Assembly (NCBI GenBank): GCA_029624675.1
Contig: JARSSP010000036.1
Span: 1 to 64,000, forward strand
DNA from: Candidatus Contendibacter sp.
Lineage (GTDB): Bacteria; Pseudomonadota; Gammaproteobacteria; Competibacterales; Competibacteraceae
DNA length: 64,000 nt
Direction of reading: 5' to 3'
Below the pieces are notes generated by a model, which was not told the origin of the DNA, did no database searches, and worked only from the letters and a program-made list of their open reading frames with translations. Of this stretch, positions 9,432 to 20,289 are shown one piece after another; the first letter of the stretch is position 1; each line of letters opens with the position of its first letter. Both the position numbers and the translations under genes were made by a program.

Positions 9432-11138
9432 ATGAACAGACTTTTGAAGGCATTGGGTTTTAGTGGCCTGCTGTTGAGCGGCTGCGCCACCGTGGTGGAC
9501 GCGCAGGCGCCGGTTGAATCGGAATTTCCGATCCGGCCCGTCATGCGGCCCAGCTCCCGCGCCGAGTTGATGTACGAGGTGCTGGCGGCGGAGCTGGCCG
9601 GCAAGCGCGACCAGTTGGACATGGCGCTGGACCATTACCGCAAGCTGGCCATCACCAGCGACGATCCCCAATTAGCGGAACGGGCGACGATGCTGGCGCT
9701 GTTGATGAAAGACAACGCCGCTATCCTGGAATTGGCGCGCCGCTGGCACGCCCTGGTCCCAGCCAGCGACCCGGCCCGCCAGGCGCTGGCGCTGGCGCTG
9801 CTGCGCAACGACCGGGTGGACGAGGCCGCTCCTTATCTGGAAGCGGTGCGGCAGGCCGCCAGCAAGAAGGACCAGCAGCAAGGTTTCGCCACTGTGGCCT
9901 CGCTGCTCAGTCAAGTGGACGACAAGCAGGCGGCCCTGCGGGTGATGCGACGATTCGGCGACCGCTATCCACGTTCGGCGTTCGCCCAGTATTACCAGGC
10001 GATGCTAGCCGCCGCCGCCGGTGACCGGGCGCTGGCGCTGGCCAGTCTGGACCGGGCGCTGGCGGCCGATCCCAAGCTGGTTCTGGCCTATCTATTGCGC
10101 ACCCGCCTGCTGATGGACCAGGGTGATCGTACCGCGGCATTGGCGGGACTGGCCAAGGCGGTCGCCATCCTGCCGCGCGACCGTAACCTGCGCATGAATT
10201 ACGCCCGTCTGCTGGTGGACGCGGGGCAACTGGACAAAGCCCGCCACGAATTCGCCACCCTGCTCAACCAGAACCCCAAGGATACCGATTCCCTCTACGC
10301 GTTGGGCGTGTTGGCGACCGAAACCCGCCAGTTCGACCTGGCCGAGAGCTATTTCCTGGAACTGATCAAGCGCAATGTCCGGCTGGCGGACACCTATTTC
10401 GAACTGGGTCGGATCGAGGAACAGCGCGGCAACTACGCCAAGGCCAACGAGTGGTACAGCCGGGTGTCCGGCGAGGAGCGCTATCTGACCGCTCAGTTGC
10501 GCAAGGGCATCATGCTGGCCAAGGCGGGCGAAACCGTCGCGTTCGCCCAGCATTTTGAGACGCTGCGCCGCGACCAACCGCAAAACAGCATCACCCTCTA
10601 CATGGCCGAGGCTGAGGCGTTACGCGAGGCCAGCCGCTATCAGGAGGCTTTCGATGCCTTGGAGCGGGGGTTGGTGTTACATCCCAACGACAAGGAGTTG
10701 CTCTACGCACGGGCGCTGGCGGCTGAAAAGCTGGATCGGTTGGACGTGCTGGAGCGGGATCTGCAAGCCATTCTCACCGCCGACCCCAAGAACGCGCAGG
10801 CCCTCAACGCGCTCGGCTACACCCTGGCCGACCGCACCACGCGCTACCCGGAGGCGCTGGGCTATATCGAACAGGCGCTGGCGCTGTTGCCCGACGATGC
10901 CGCCGTGCTCGACAGCATGGGCTGGGTGCAATACCGCCTGGGCGACCACGCCAAGGCGCTGGAGTATCTGCGCCGGGCCTATCAGGCTAACCCCGACGCC
11001 GAAATCGCCGCGCATCTGGTCGAGGTGTTGTGGGCGGCGGGTCAGCGCGAGGAGGCGGTGAAAATCTGGCGGGAGGCGCTGAGGAAAAGTCCGGACGACC
11101 CCCACCTGCTCAGGCTCAAGGAAAAGTTGGGCCAGTAA
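9432..11138 (+). CDS. TPR-repeat lipoprotein upstream of lolB
   Basis: A 568-residue protein with a lipoprotein signal (LLLSGC, acylated Cys18) followed by many tetratricopeptide repeats, for example the ALxxLDRALAADPKLVLAY-type helices and paired repeats toward the C-terminus. It is probably anchored in the outer membrane and faces the periplasm as a protein-interaction scaffold. It is 16 bp upstream of lolB and in the same direction; a TPR protein in this position recurs in gammaproteobacteria, but its function is not established. Confidence 0.9.
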   Translation: MNRLLKALGFSGLLLSGCATVVDAQAPVESEFPIRPVMRPSSRAELMYEVLAAELAGKRDQLDMALDHYRKLAITSDDPQLAERATMLALLMKDNAAILELARRWHALVPASDPARQALALALLRNDRVDEAAPYLEAVRQAASKKDQQQGFATVASLLSQVDDKQAALRVMRRFGDRYPRSAFAQYYQAMLAAAAGDRALALASLDRALAADPKLVLAYLLRTRLLMDQGDRTAALAGLAKAVAILPRDRNLRMNYARLLVDAGQLDKARHEFATLLNQNPKDTDSLYALGVLATETRQFDLAESYFLELIKRNVRLADTYFELGRIEEQRGNYAKANEWYSRVSGEERYLTAQLRKGIMLAKAGETVAFAQHFETLRRDQPQNSITLYMAEAEALREASRYQEAFDALERGLVLHPNDKELLYARALAAEKLDRLDVLERDLQAILTADPKNAQALNALGYTLADRTTRYPEALGYIEQALALLPDDAAVLDSMGWVQYRLGDHAKALEYLRRAYQANPDAEIAAHLVEVLWAAGQREEAVKIWREALRKSPDDPHLLRLKEKLGQ

Positions 11139-11154
11139 CCCCCGTTCGTCCACC

Positions 11155-11766
11155 GTGAACCGACGCCCTCCGCTCTGCCCCACCCTGCTCGCCGCCGTGC
11201 TGGCTGCGCCGTTGCTCGGCTGCGCGATCCCCTCGCCGATCCCGCCCCCCACTCAAGACGCCTGGATCGCCCGGCAGACGGTTCTAACGCAACTCACCCG
11301 CTGGCAAGCCGCCGGTCGAATTGGCGTCGTCAATGGCCAGGACGGCTGGCACGCCAGTTTCCAATGGACGCAGCAAGGTTCCGGCTATCAAATTGATCTG
11401 AGCGGTCCGCTCGGTCAGGGTCGAGTCGTCGTCGAAAGCGACGGGGCGTGGGTGCGCATTCAGACCCAGGACGGCCGGAACTGGACCGCGTCCGACGCCG
11501 ACGAACTGCTGGAACAGGCGCTGGGAGTACGCCTGCCGGTGAATGGTTTGCGCTACTGGGCGCGGGGCCTGCCCGAACCTGGATCGCCGCCCGTGCTGCA
11601 AACGGACGCCAGTGGTCGCCTGACCCGGTTGGAGCAGCAAGGCTGGATCATCGAGTATCCCGTTTACACTCCAACTTCCAGGCTCAACCTGGACCTGCCC
11701 GAGCGCATCATCGCCCGGCGGCGGGACCTGAGCGTGAAGCTGGTCATCGAGCAATGGACGCTGTAA
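11155..11766 (+). CDS. lolB: Outer-membrane lipoprotein insertase LolB
   Basis: A 203-residue lipoprotein (lipobox LLGC, Cys23) that receives lipoproteins from periplasmic LolA and inserts them in the outer membrane. Family features are the early WQAAGRIGV strand, the YQIDLSGPLGQG segment and a C-terminal LDLPERIIARR region. The GTG start is the only one that leaves a proper signal peptide. Its last 13 bp overlap ispE, a standard lolB-ispE arrangement. Confidence 0.93.
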   Translation: MNRRPPLCPTLLAAVLAAPLLGCAIPSPIPPPTQDAWIARQTVLTQLTRWQAAGRIGVVNGQDGWHASFQWTQQGSGYQIDLSGPLGQGRVVVESDGAWVRIQTQDGRNWTASDADELLEQALGVRLPVNGLRYWARGLPEPGSPPVLQTDASGRLTRLEQQGWIIEYPVYTPTSRLNLDLPERIIARRRDLSVKLVIEQWTL

Positions 11767-12626
11767 ACCCCGATCCCGCCGCCTGGCCCGCGCCCGCCAA
11801 GCTCAATCTGATGCTGCGCATCGTCGGTCGGCGGCCGGATGGCTATCACCTGCTACAGACCGTGTTTCAGTTCCTGGATCGCGGCGACTGGTTGTGGTTT
11901 ACCCCGCGCGCCGATGGCGTCATCGTTCGCGACGGCGAAATTCCCGGCGTGCCGGTCGATGCCGACTTAACCGTGCGCGCCGCCCGTCTGCTGCAAGAAG
12001 CCGCTGGCGTTCGCCAGGGCGCGACGATTCGCGTCGCCAAGCGGTTGCCGATGGGTGGCGGGCTGGGTGGCGGTAGTTCCAACGCCGCCACGACGCTCGT
12101 GGCCCTCAACCATCTATGGCGAACTGGATTGACCCTGGCGGAACTGGCCGAACTGGGCCTGACCCTGGGCGCCGACGTGCCGGTGTTCGTCCACGGCCGG
12201 GCGGCCTGGGCCGAGGGTGTGGGCGAACGGCTGACGCCAGTGGATTTGGCCGAGCCCTGGTTCGTGGTGCTGGTCCCCGCCCGCCATGTCGCCACTGGCG
12301 CGGTGTTCGCCGACCCGGATTTGACAAGAAATTCCCCGCCGATCACAATTGCCGACTTCGTGGCGGGCGTGGGTGGCAACGATTGCGAGGCGGTGGTTTA
12401 CCGCCGCTATCCCGAAGTGGCCACCGCCGCGAGGTGGCTGGCGCAATTCGGCCCGGCGCGGCTGACGGGGACCGGCGCGTGCATGTTTGCCACCTTCCCG
12501 GATGCTTCCGGCGCCGAGCGGGTGCTGGCCCAGTTGCCCACCGGCTGGTCCGGTTTCGTGGCGCGCGGTCGTAACCGCTCGCCGTTGCATGAATATCTGA
12601 CCGGGCGACAAGCCGCGTCCGTCTAA
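11754..12626 (+). CDS. ispE: 4-diphosphocytidyl-2-C-methyl-D-erythritol kinase
   Basis: A 290-residue GHMP-family kinase that phosphorylates CDP-methylerythritol in the MEP route to isoprenoids. It has the early substrate motif APAKLNLMLRI, the RRPDGYH segment and the ATP loop PMGGGLGGGSSNAA near residue 100. The ATG lies inside the 3' end of lolB; the same frame is open for 102 codons upstream but that is lolB territory. tRNA-Gln and prs follow. Confidence 0.96.
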   Translation: MDAVNPDPAAWPAPAKLNLMLRIVGRRPDGYHLLQTVFQFLDRGDWLWFTPRADGVIVRDGEIPGVPVDADLTVRAARLLQEAAGVRQGATIRVAKRLPMGGGLGGGSSNAATTLVALNHLWRTGLTLAELAELGLTLGADVPVFVHGRAAWAEGVGERLTPVDLAEPWFVVLVPARHVATGAVFADPDLTRNSPPITIADFVAGVGGNDCEAVVYRRYPEVATAARWLAQFGPARLTGTGACMFATFPDASGAERVLAQLPTGWSGFVARGRNRSPLHEYLTGRQAASV

Positions 12627-12643
12627 CACACTTCCAAGTTTCT

Positions 12644-12718
12644 TGGGCCGTGGCCAAGTGGTAAGGCACCGGATTTTGGTTCCGGCATTCCCAGGTTCGA
12701 ATCCTGGCGGCCCAGCCA
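12644..12718 (+). tRNA. tRNA-Gln (TTG anticodon)
   Basis: A 75-nt cloverleaf including encoded CCA. The acceptor stem TGGGCCG pairs with CGGCCCA, the anticodon stem CCGGA/TCCGG encloses a TTTTGGT loop (anticodon TTG, reads CAA), and the T arm contains GGTTCGAATCC. It sits between ispE and prs, a typical gammaproteobacterial location. Confidence 0.97.
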
Positions 12719-12758
12719 TCTTACCCAGCAAAGCAGACCGACAGCGGGGGAACGGGTC

Positions 12759-13709
12759 GTGTATGAAGGTCGCATGATGGTGTTCGCGGGCAATGCCCAT
12801 CCGCGTCTCGCCAACGAAATCGCCAGCCACCTGCAACTGCCCCTCGGTCAAGCGGTCGTCGATCGGTTCAGCGATGGCGAGGTCATGGTCGAACTGATGG
12901 AGAACGTTCGCGGCCGCGACGTGTTCATCGTTCAGCCGACCTGCCATCCCACCAACGACAATATCATGGAACTGCTGGTGATCGCCGACGCGCTGCGGCG
13001 TTCCTCGGCGGTGCGAGTCACGGCGGTCGTTCCCTACTTCGGCTATTCGCGCCAGGATCGCCGCCCCCGCTCGGCGCGGGTGCCGATCTCGGCCAAGGTG
13101 GTCGCCAACATGATCACCAGCGTCGGGGTCGACCGGGTGCTCACGGTGGATTTGCACGCTGACCAGATTCAGGGTTTCTTCGATATTCCGGTGGACAACA
13201 TCTACGCCACCGCGATCATGCTGAACGACATTCGCGCCCAGGACTTCGGCGAGATGATGGTGGTGTCGCCGGATGTGGGCGGGGTGGTGCGGGCCCGCGC
13301 CCTGGCCAAGCGACTCGACGACGCCGAGCTGGCCATCATCGACAAGCGTCGGCCCGCGCCCAACCAAACCAAGGTCATGCACGTGATCGGCGATGTGGAA
13401 GGCCAACACTGCATCGTGGTGGACGACATGGTGGACACGGCCGGCACGCTTTGTCTGGCCGCCCAGGCGTTGAAGGAGCAGGGCGCCGCCTCGGTGCGCG
13501 CCTACTGCACCCACGCCGTGCTGTCCGGGCCGGCGGTACGGAACATCCGCGAGTCGGTGCTGGACGAATTGGTGGTGACCGACACCATTCCGCTGCGGCC
13601 CGAGGCCGAGGCCTGCCCGACCATCCGCCAGATCGGCGTGGCCGGCCTGCTAGCCGAGACCATGCGGCGCATCCACATCGAGGAATCGGTCAGTTCGCTG
13701 TTCGCCTGA
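12759..13709 (+). CDS. prs: Ribose-phosphate pyrophosphokinase
   Basis: A 316-residue PRPP synthase that transfers pyrophosphate from ATP to ribose 5-phosphate for purine, pyrimidine, histidine and NAD synthesis. It shows the N-terminal [10 protein letters not shown] segment, the catalytic loop region with [12 protein letters not shown], the [12 protein letters not shown] motif and the PRPP-binding [11 protein letters not shown] loop. The GTG at 12759 gives five residues before MMVFAGN; the ATG at 12774 matches family N-termini better and may be the true start. Confidence 0.96.
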   Translation: MYEGRMMVFAGNAHPRLANEIASHLQLPLGQAVVDRFSDGEVMVELMENVRGRDVFIVQPTCHPTNDNIMELLVIADALRRSSAVRVTAVVPYFGYSRQDRRPRSARVPISAKVVANMITSVGVDRVLTVDLHADQIQGFFDIPVDNIYATAIMLNDIRAQDFGEMMVVSPDVGGVVRARALAKRLDDAELAIIDKRRPAPNQTKVMHVIGDVEGQHCIVVDDMVDTAGTLCLAAQALKEQGAASVRAYCTHAVLSGPAVRNIRESVLDELVVTDTIPLRPEAEACPTIRQIGVAGLLAETMRRIHIEESVSSLFA

Positions 13710-13790
13710 AAGGCTGTAATAAAAAACTAACTGGCTGATTTATAAAAACTCTGTCGTGCTTGCCGATATCGCCTTGGGGGCGCCGGCGAG

Positions 13791-13810
13791 CAGCGGACGC
13801 AAGTCCGCTG
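13791..13810 (+). terminator. Hairpin in the prs-rplY gap
   Basis: CAGCGGAC and GTCCGCTG form a perfect 8-bp stem closed by a GCAA tetraloop, followed by only GTTT. It may be a weak terminator or attenuator, or a leader structure of rplY, whose ribosome site GGAGTTGAAG lies 90 bp on. The remaining 203-bp gap holds no gene. Confidence 0.45.
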
Positions 13811-13912
13811 TTTCCGGACTCCCAACGCTGGATTGACTGAATTTTCACCGAGAGCGGCGCGCCTGGTCGCGGGCGCGTCGTGTTTTTATTTTCACCGTTT
13901 GGAGTTGAAGCC

Positions 13913-14545
13913 ATGAGTGCGATGTTTGAACTGAACGCCGAGCCGCGCGGGGATCTGGGGAAAGGTGCGAGCCGCCGCCTGCGCCGCGCGGGCAAGGTGC
14001 CGGCCATCCTGTACGGCGGAGGTCGGGAACCGCGGGCGCTGACGCTGGAGCATCTGGAATTCACCAACCAGTTGCAGAACGAAGCCATTTATTCCCATAT
14101 CCTGACCCTGAAGCTGGGCGACGAGGTCGAAAGCGCCGTGCTGCGCGACTTGCAGCGCCACCCCTTCAAGCCGACCATTCTGCACGTCGATTTCCTGCGG
14201 GTCAGTGCCGACCGCAAGCTGCGGGTTCATATTCCGTTGCATTTCGTCAACGAAGCCAGTTCCCGAGGCGTCAAGCAGCAGGGTGGAATAGTCAGCCACG
14301 CGCTGATCGACATCGAAATCGCTTGCCTGCCCAAGGACTTGCCGGAATTTATCGAAGTCGATCTCACTGATCTTGGGATGGGCGAGGCCCTGCACCTGTC
14401 CGATCTCAAGCTGCCAGCCGGGGTCGAGCTGGCCACTCACATCGCCCCAGGTTCCGAACTGGACGCCATCGTCGTCAGCATCCACCACGCCCACGGCGGC
14501 GAGGAAGGTCCAAGCGTCGCCACGCCCACGACGCCGGCGGCCTAA
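13913..14545 (+). CDS. rplY: 50S ribosomal protein L25/general stress protein Ctc
   Basis: A 210-residue L25 of the long CTC type: an N-terminal 5S rRNA-binding domain (ELNAEPRGDLGKGASRRLRR, PAILYGGG) and a C-terminal TL5/CTC beta domain. E. coli has only the short form; the two-domain form is usual elsewhere. ATG 13913 is chosen because GGAGTTGAAG precedes it by two bases; the open frame extends 11 codons upstream without a ribosome site. The tail is rich in Pro, Thr and Ala. Confidence 0.94.
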   Translation: MSAMFELNAEPRGDLGKGASRRLRRAGKVPAILYGGGREPRALTLEHLEFTNQLQNEAIYSHILTLKLGDEVESAVLRDLQRHPFKPTILHVDFLRVSADRKLRVHIPLHFVNEASSRGVKQQGGIVSHALIDIEIACLPKDLPEFIEVDLTDLGMGEALHLSDLKLPAGVELATHIAPGSELDAIVVSIHHAHGGEEGPSVATPTTPAA

Positions 14546-14565
14546 GGCTGCATGGGGGTCCCTCG

Positions 14566-15228
14566 TTGCCCGTGGCTCCCCTGCCCCCCAGCGCACCTCC
14601 CCCGCCTGACGAGGGAGGTGGGCGATCACCGACGTTACGGCTGGTGGTGGGGCTGGGCAATCCCGGCCCCCAGTACGCCGATACCCGGCACAACGCCGGG
14701 TTCTGGCTGGTGGACGAACTGGCCCGTCAGCACGGCGGCCAGTTTCGCCCGGAGTCCAAATACCACGGCGAAACCTGCCGAATCGCGCTGGCCGGCCAGG
14801 AACTGTGGCTGCTCAAACCGATGACCTTCATGAACCGCAGCGGTCTAGCGGTCGCCGCGCTGGCGCGATTCCACCGGATTCCGTTGCCAGCGATTCTGGT
14901 GGCGCACGACGAGTTGGACCTGCCGTTGGGGGTGGTTCGGCTTAAGAAAGGCGGTGGTCCAGGCGGTCACAACGGCCTGCGCGACCTCATCGCCCATCTG
15001 GGCGGCAACGATTTTCTCCGGTTGCGGCTCGGCATCGGCCATCCCGGCGACAGCCGCGAAGTGCTGGATCACGTGTTGCGCCGCCCTCTTGCCTTGGAGC
15101 GGGCGCTGGTCGAACAGGCCATGGTCGACGCGCTGCGCGAACTGCCGCGCCTGATCGCCGGGCAATGGGACCGGGCGGTTCATGCCTTGCACAGCCGGCG
15201 CGTCGAATCCTCTTCCAACCCTTCCTGA
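14566..15228 (+). CDS. pth: Peptidyl-tRNA hydrolase
   Basis: Cleaves peptidyl-tRNAs released prematurely from ribosomes. Conserved elements are [10 protein letters not shown], the catalytic-His segment DTRHNAGFW, the [10 protein letters not shown] loop, DELDLPLG and [12 protein letters not shown]. Family proteins begin two to four residues before VGLGNPG, but no good start codon with a ribosome site exists there; TTG at 14566 (220 residues) has a GGGGG stretch upstream and would add about 27 residues, partly encoded by a palindromic repeat. GTG at 14644 would give an almost canonical N-terminus. Function is secure, start is not. Confidence 0.93.
   Translation: MPVAPLPPSAPPPPDEGGGRSPTLRLVVGLGNPGPQYADTRHNAGFWLVDELARQHGGQFRPESKYHGETCRIALAGQELWLLKPMTFMNRSGLAVAALARFHRIPLPAILVAHDELDLPLGVVRLKKGGGPGGHNGLRDLIAHLGGNDFLRLRLGIGHPGDSREVLDHVLRRPLALERALVEQAMVDALRELPRLIAGQWDRAVHALHSRRVESSSNPS
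14594..14620 (+). repeat. Palindrome at the pth N-terminus
   Basis: CACCTCCC (14594-14601) and GGGAGGTG (14613-14620) form a perfect 8-bp inverted repeat with an 11-nt loop. It resembles the other GC-rich palindromes in this window in style but not sequence, and sits exactly where the pth start would be expected. Confidence 0.7.
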
Positions 15229-15239
15229 ACCGGGCAGCC

Positions 15240-16331
15240 ATGGCTCTCAAATGCGGTATCGTCGGCTTGCCGAACGTCGGTAAGTCCACCCTGTTCAACG
15301 CCCTCACCAAGGCTGGCATCCAGGCCGAGAACTATCCGTTCTGCACCATCGACCCGAATGTCGGCGTGGTGGCGGTGCCCGACCCGCGCCTGGACGCGCT
15401 CGCCGCCATCGTCAAGCCGAAGCAGATCATCCCCGCCACGGTCGAGTTCGTGGACATCGCCGGGCTGGTGGCCGGCGCGTCGAAGGGCGAGGGGTTGGGC
15501 AACCAGTTTCTGGCGCACATCCGCGAAACCGACGCCATCGCTCATGTGGTGCGCTGTTTCGAGAACGACGATGTGATTCATGTCGCCGGGCGGGTGCGGC
15601 CGCGAGAGGACATTGAAACCATCGGCACCGAACTGGCGCTGGCCGATCTGGCAACGGTGGAGAAAGCCCTGCAACGCGCCGAGAAGGCGGCCAAGGCCGG
15701 TGGCCGGGAGGCGTTGGAACGCAAGGCGGTGTTGGAACGGGTGCGAGCGCATCTCGACACCGGCGTTCCGCTACGGACGTTGGAACTGGCGGCCACCGAG
15801 CATGAATCCTTGCGCGATCTGTTTCTGTTGACCGCCAAGCCGGTACTGTACATCGCCAACGTTGCCGAGGACGGTTTCAACAACAATTCGCTGCTGGATC
15901 AGGTGCGGGAGATCGCTTCCCAGGAAGGCGCCGAGGTCGCGCCGGTGTGCGCGGCCATCGAGGCGGAATTGGTGGAGCTGGACGAGGCTGACCGAGCGGA
16001 GTTTTTGGCCGATTACGGGCTATCCGAGCCGGGTCTGGATCGGGTGATCCATGCCGTCTATAAGCTGCTGGGGTTGCAGACCTATTTTACCGCCGGCCCC
16101 AAGGAAGTCAGGGCCTGGACGGTGCGGACCGGCTCCACCGCGCCCCAGGCGGCGGGGGTAATTCATACCGATTTCGAGCGGGGCTTCATCCGCGCCGAGG
16201 TGATCGCCTATGCCGACTATATCGCCCATGGCGGCGAGGCCGGCGCCCGCGAGGCCGGCAAGTGGCGGCTGGAAGGCCGGGACTACATCGTCCAGGAGGG
16301 CGATGTCATGCATTTCCGGTTCAATGTTTAG
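15240..16331 (+). CDS. ychF: Ribosome-associated P-loop NTPase YchF (OLA1 family)
   Basis: A 363-residue TRAFAC-class NTPase, family-typical in length, that prefers ATP and acts in stress responses at the ribosome. The Walker [10 protein letters not shown] is at residues 9-17, a DIAGLV switch follows, with a coiled-coil middle and C-terminal TGS domain ending in [10 protein letters not shown]. The ATG follows pth by 11 bp, the usual pth-ychF pairing. Confidence 0.96.
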   Translation: MALKCGIVGLPNVGKSTLFNALTKAGIQAENYPFCTIDPNVGVVAVPDPRLDALAAIVKPKQIIPATVEFVDIAGLVAGASKGEGLGNQFLAHIRETDAIAHVVRCFENDDVIHVAGRVRPREDIETIGTELALADLATVEKALQRAEKAAKAGGREALERKAVLERVRAHLDTGVPLRTLELAATEHESLRDLFLLTAKPVLYIANVAEDGFNNNSLLDQVREIASQEGAEVAPVCAAIEAELVELDEADRAEFLADYGLSEPGLDRVIHAVYKLLGLQTYFTAGPKEVRAWTVRTGSTAPQAAGVIHTDFERGFIRAEVIAYADYIAHGGEAGAREAGKWRLEGRDYIVQEGDVMHFRFNV

Positions 16332-16603
16332 CGCGCGGATGTGATCCGCAAGGTAAAGGCGAAACGAATGTCGAAAAATTCATCATTGGATTTTTATGAA
16401 AAATTTTCTATTGGGCGATCTTTGTTCGGCTGGATCAACCCAAAAACCAGCCGAAAGTGATATATAAATATATATTAATCAATAAGTTGATTTTATATTG
16501 CCTCTAAAGTATTTTGGCAATGACCAATGCCATCGTTGCGCAGGGTGTCTAACTGAAGCAGTGAACGCTAGGTTCCAATCCTTCCCATCGCCGCCCCGAA
16601 CCC
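16332..16603. other. AT-rich gap between convergent genes
   Basis: Between ychF and the convergent MFS gene lies a conspicuously AT-rich stretch (about 16370-16510). It includes a TTCGGCTGG (16425-16433) / CCAGCCGAA (16447-16455) hairpin with a 13-nt loop that could terminate either gene, though no T-run follows. I see no gene. Confidence 0.5.
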
Positions 16604-17902
<1,299 letters not shown>

Positions 17903-17963
17903 CAACCGGCTATCCCATGGCATTGGCAAGTGATCAGATTGTCTGTTTGACGGAAATACGGGA

Positions 17964-18140
17964 ATGCAACTAACCTGCATCTTATTGAAAGCAACAATTG
18001 AAATGCCTGACGAACTTTACCGCAAAGTGAAGGCCAAGAGCGCCTTGGAAGGTCGGCTTATCCCACGCCATGATGACCACACCTGTCGAAAGCCCGCCGC
18101 GACCGGCCCGAATTCGCTTATTCGATCCACTCATCTATAA
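17964..18140 (+). pseudogene. Antitoxin-like remnant (ribbon-helix-helix/VapB type)
   Basis: A 58-codon ORF whose middle reads KATIEMPDELYRKVKAKSA-LEGR, closely resembling the N-terminus of short VapB-like antitoxins (IKIPDELYRxVKARAALEGR). After about residue 32 the similarity stops and the tail looks random, so it is probably a truncated relic. No partner toxin is visible. It lies between the divergent MFS and hisB genes and overlaps the hisB promoter region. Confidence 0.45.
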
Positions 18141-18141
18141 T
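18113..18141 (+). promoter_or_regulatory. Candidate sigma-70 promoter for the hisB operon
   Basis: A consensus -10 TATAAT (18136-18141) is preceded at 17 bp by TTCGCT (18113-18118), a weak -35. Transcription would begin about 90 bp before the hisB ATG. Confidence 0.5.
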
Positions 18142-18239
18142 CATGGCCAAGCCACCTTTTCCACCATGGGATTGTGGGGGCGGACCCAAACCTAGGCCAT
18201 TTCATCCACCGAGTTAGGTGGGCGCGGACAGAACTTCAC

Positions 18240-18830
18240 ATGTCGGCACGCATCGCGACGGTCAAGCGCGACACTTTGGAAACCCGGATTCAGGCGCGCG
18301 TCAATCTGGATGGCGCGGGCAACGCCAGGCTCGCCAGCGGCTTGCCGTTTCTCGACCACATGCTCGACCAGATCGCCCGCCATGGCTTGATCGATCTGGA
18401 CATCGAGGCCGAGGGTGACCTGCACATCGATGCCCACCATACCGTTGAGGACATCGGCATCACCCTCGGTCAGGCAGTGCGACAAGCGCTGGGCGACAAG
18501 CGGGGCATCCGCCGGTACGGCCACGCCTACGTGCCGCTGGACGAAAGCCTGTCACGGGTGGTGCTCGACTGCTCCGGCCGGCCTGGGTTGGAGTATTGCG
18601 TCGAATTTCCCCGCGCCCGAATCGGCGAGTTCGATGTGGACCTGTTTCGCGAATTTTTCCAGGGCTTCGTCAATCACGCCCTGATCACCCTGCACGTGGA
18701 CAACCTGCGCGGCCGCAACGCCCATCACATTGCCGAAACCGTGTTCAAGGCGTTCGGACGCGCGCTGCGCATGGCGGTCGAACCCGACCCGCGCGCGACC
18801 GGCGTTCCTTCCACCAAGGGCAGCCTGTAA
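18240..18830 (+). CDS. hisB: Imidazoleglycerol-phosphate dehydratase
   Basis: A 196-residue monofunctional dehydratase for the sixth step of histidine synthesis; it lacks the phosphatase domain of the enterobacterial bifunctional HisB. Metal-binding motifs [32 protein letters not shown] and DEALSR-type DESLSRV are all present. ATG 18240 is chosen because it gives the canonical [12 protein letters not shown] start. First gene of hisBHAFIE-tatABC. Confidence 0.96.
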   Translation: MSARIATVKRDTLETRIQARVNLDGAGNARLASGLPFLDHMLDQIARHGLIDLDIEAEGDLHIDAHHTVEDIGITLGQAVRQALGDKRGIRRYGHAYVPLDESLSRVVLDCSGRPGLEYCVEFPRARIGEFDVDLFREFFQGFVNHALITLHVDNLRGRNAHHIAETVFKAFGRALRMAVEPDPRATGVPSTKGSL

Positions 18831-18872
18831 AGCTCACCCTCTCCCGCGCTTCCGTCTCCCCGAGTTTTCCGC

Positions 18873-19511
18873 ATGACCAGCATCGCGATCATTGACTACG
18901 GCATGGGCAATCTGCGTTCCGTCGCCAAGGCGCTCGAACATGTCGCTCCACAGGCGCGCGTGATCGTCACGCAGAACCGCCAGGACATTCTCCAGGCCGG
19001 CCGGGTGGTGTTTCCCGGCCAAGGCTCGATCCGCGACTGCATGCGCGAACTGGCCCACTGGAACCTGGTGGCAGTGGTCCGGGACGCGGCGCTGGGCAAG
19101 CCCTTTCTGGGGCTGTGCCTGGGACCGCAGGCGTTGCTGGAGTTCAGCGAGGAGAATGACGGCGTCGCCGGTTTGGGCGTGTTGCCCGGCCGAGTGATCC
19201 GGTTCTCCGACCCCCGCGATCCAGCCAGCGGCGAGCGGCTCAAGGTGCCGCACATGGGTTGGAATCAGGTCCGCCAGGCCGGTGATCACCCGCTCTGGCG
19301 CGGCATTCCCCAGGACAGCCGCTTCTATTTCGTTCATAGTTATTATCCGCGACCCGCCGACGAAACGCTGGTGGTGGGCTGGACCCGTTACGGTTTCGAG
19401 TTCGCCTCGGCCATCGCCCGGGACAACATCTTCGCCGTGCAATTCCACCCGGAAAAGAGCGCCCAGGCGGGCCTGCGGCTGCTCGCCAATTTCGCGGCCT
19501 GGAATCCCTAG
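18873..19511 (+). CDS. hisH: Imidazole glycerol phosphate synthase, glutaminase subunit
   Basis: A 212-residue class I glutamine amidotransferase that supplies ammonia to HisF. The nucleophile Cys lies in LGLCLGPQALLE and the His-Glu pair in AVQFHPEKS near the C-terminus; YGMGNLRSV opens the protein. The motif CLGPQ replaces the more usual CLGMQ. It is followed by hisA and hisF, with which it forms the step-5/6 module. Confidence 0.96.
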   Translation: MTSIAIIDYGMGNLRSVAKALEHVAPQARVIVTQNRQDILQAGRVVFPGQGSIRDCMRELAHWNLVAVVRDAALGKPFLGLCLGPQALLEFSEENDGVAGLGVLPGRVIRFSDPRDPASGERLKVPHMGWNQVRQAGDHPLWRGIPQDSRFYFVHSYYPRPADETLVVGWTRYGFEFASAIARDNIFAVQFHPEKSAQAGLRLLANFAAWNP

Positions 19512-19548
19512 CGGATCAGTGGTCAGTCAACTCATGTAGAAACCTGCC

Positions 19549-20289
19549 ATGTTGCTCATACCCGCGATTGACTTGAAAGATGGTAAGTGCGTGCGGCTGC
19601 GCCAAGGGCGGATGGAAGACTCGACGGTCTTTTCGGACGACCCGGTGGCGATGGCCGCGCGTTGGGTGGAGGCCGGCGCCCGCCGCCTGCATCTGGTGGA
19701 CCTGAACGGCGCGTTCGCCGGCCGACCGGTCAACGCCCAAGTGATTCGCCGCATCGCTCAAACCTTCCCCGATTTGCCCATCCAGGTCGGCGGCGGCATT
19801 CGCGACGAGCAGACCGTGGAGACCTATCTGGACGCTGGCGTGCAATTCGTCATCATCGGCACCAAGGCGGTGCAGGAACCGGGCTTCATCAACGATCTAT
19901 GCGTGGAATACGCGGGCCATATCATCGTCGGACTGGACGCCAAGGATGGACGGGTCGCGGTCGATGGCTGGTCCAAGCTCTCCAAGCACGACGTGATCGA
20001 CCTGGCGCGGATTTTCGAACGCTACGGAGTGGAGGCCATCGTTTACACCGACATCAGCCGCGACGGCATGATGCAGGGGGTCAACGTCGAGGCCACGGTG
20101 CGGCTGGCGCAGGCCATCAGCATCCCGGTGATCGCCTCCGGTGGCGTCAGCACCCTGGATGACGTGCGGGCGCTGCGCGCGGTCGAAGGCGAGGGCATCA
20201 TGGGCGCGATCATTGGCCGGGCGCTGTACGACGGCGCCATCGACCTGGCCGAGGCGCAACGGATCGCCAATATCCAGGGGAATGGGTGA
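19549..20289 (+). CDS. hisA: Phosphoribosylformimino-5-aminoimidazole carboxamide ribotide isomerase
   Basis: A 246-residue TIM barrel catalysing the Amadori rearrangement of ProFAR. It begins [16 protein letters not shown] with the catalytic Asp in the first strand and shows VGGGIRD and YTDISRDGM with the second Asp, plus an IASGGV phosphate loop. Its stop overlaps the hisF ATG (TGATG). Confidence 0.97.
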   Translation: MLLIPAIDLKDGKCVRLRQGRMEDSTVFSDDPVAMAARWVEAGARRLHLVDLNGAFAGRPVNAQVIRRIAQTFPDLPIQVGGGIRDEQTVETYLDAGVQFVIIGTKAVQEPGFINDLCVEYAGHIIVGLDAKDGRVAVDGWSKLSKHDVIDLARIFERYGVEAIVYTDISRDGMMQGVNVEATVRLAQAISIPVIASGGVSTLDDVRALRAVEGEGIMGAIIGRALYDGAIDLAEAQRIANIQGNG

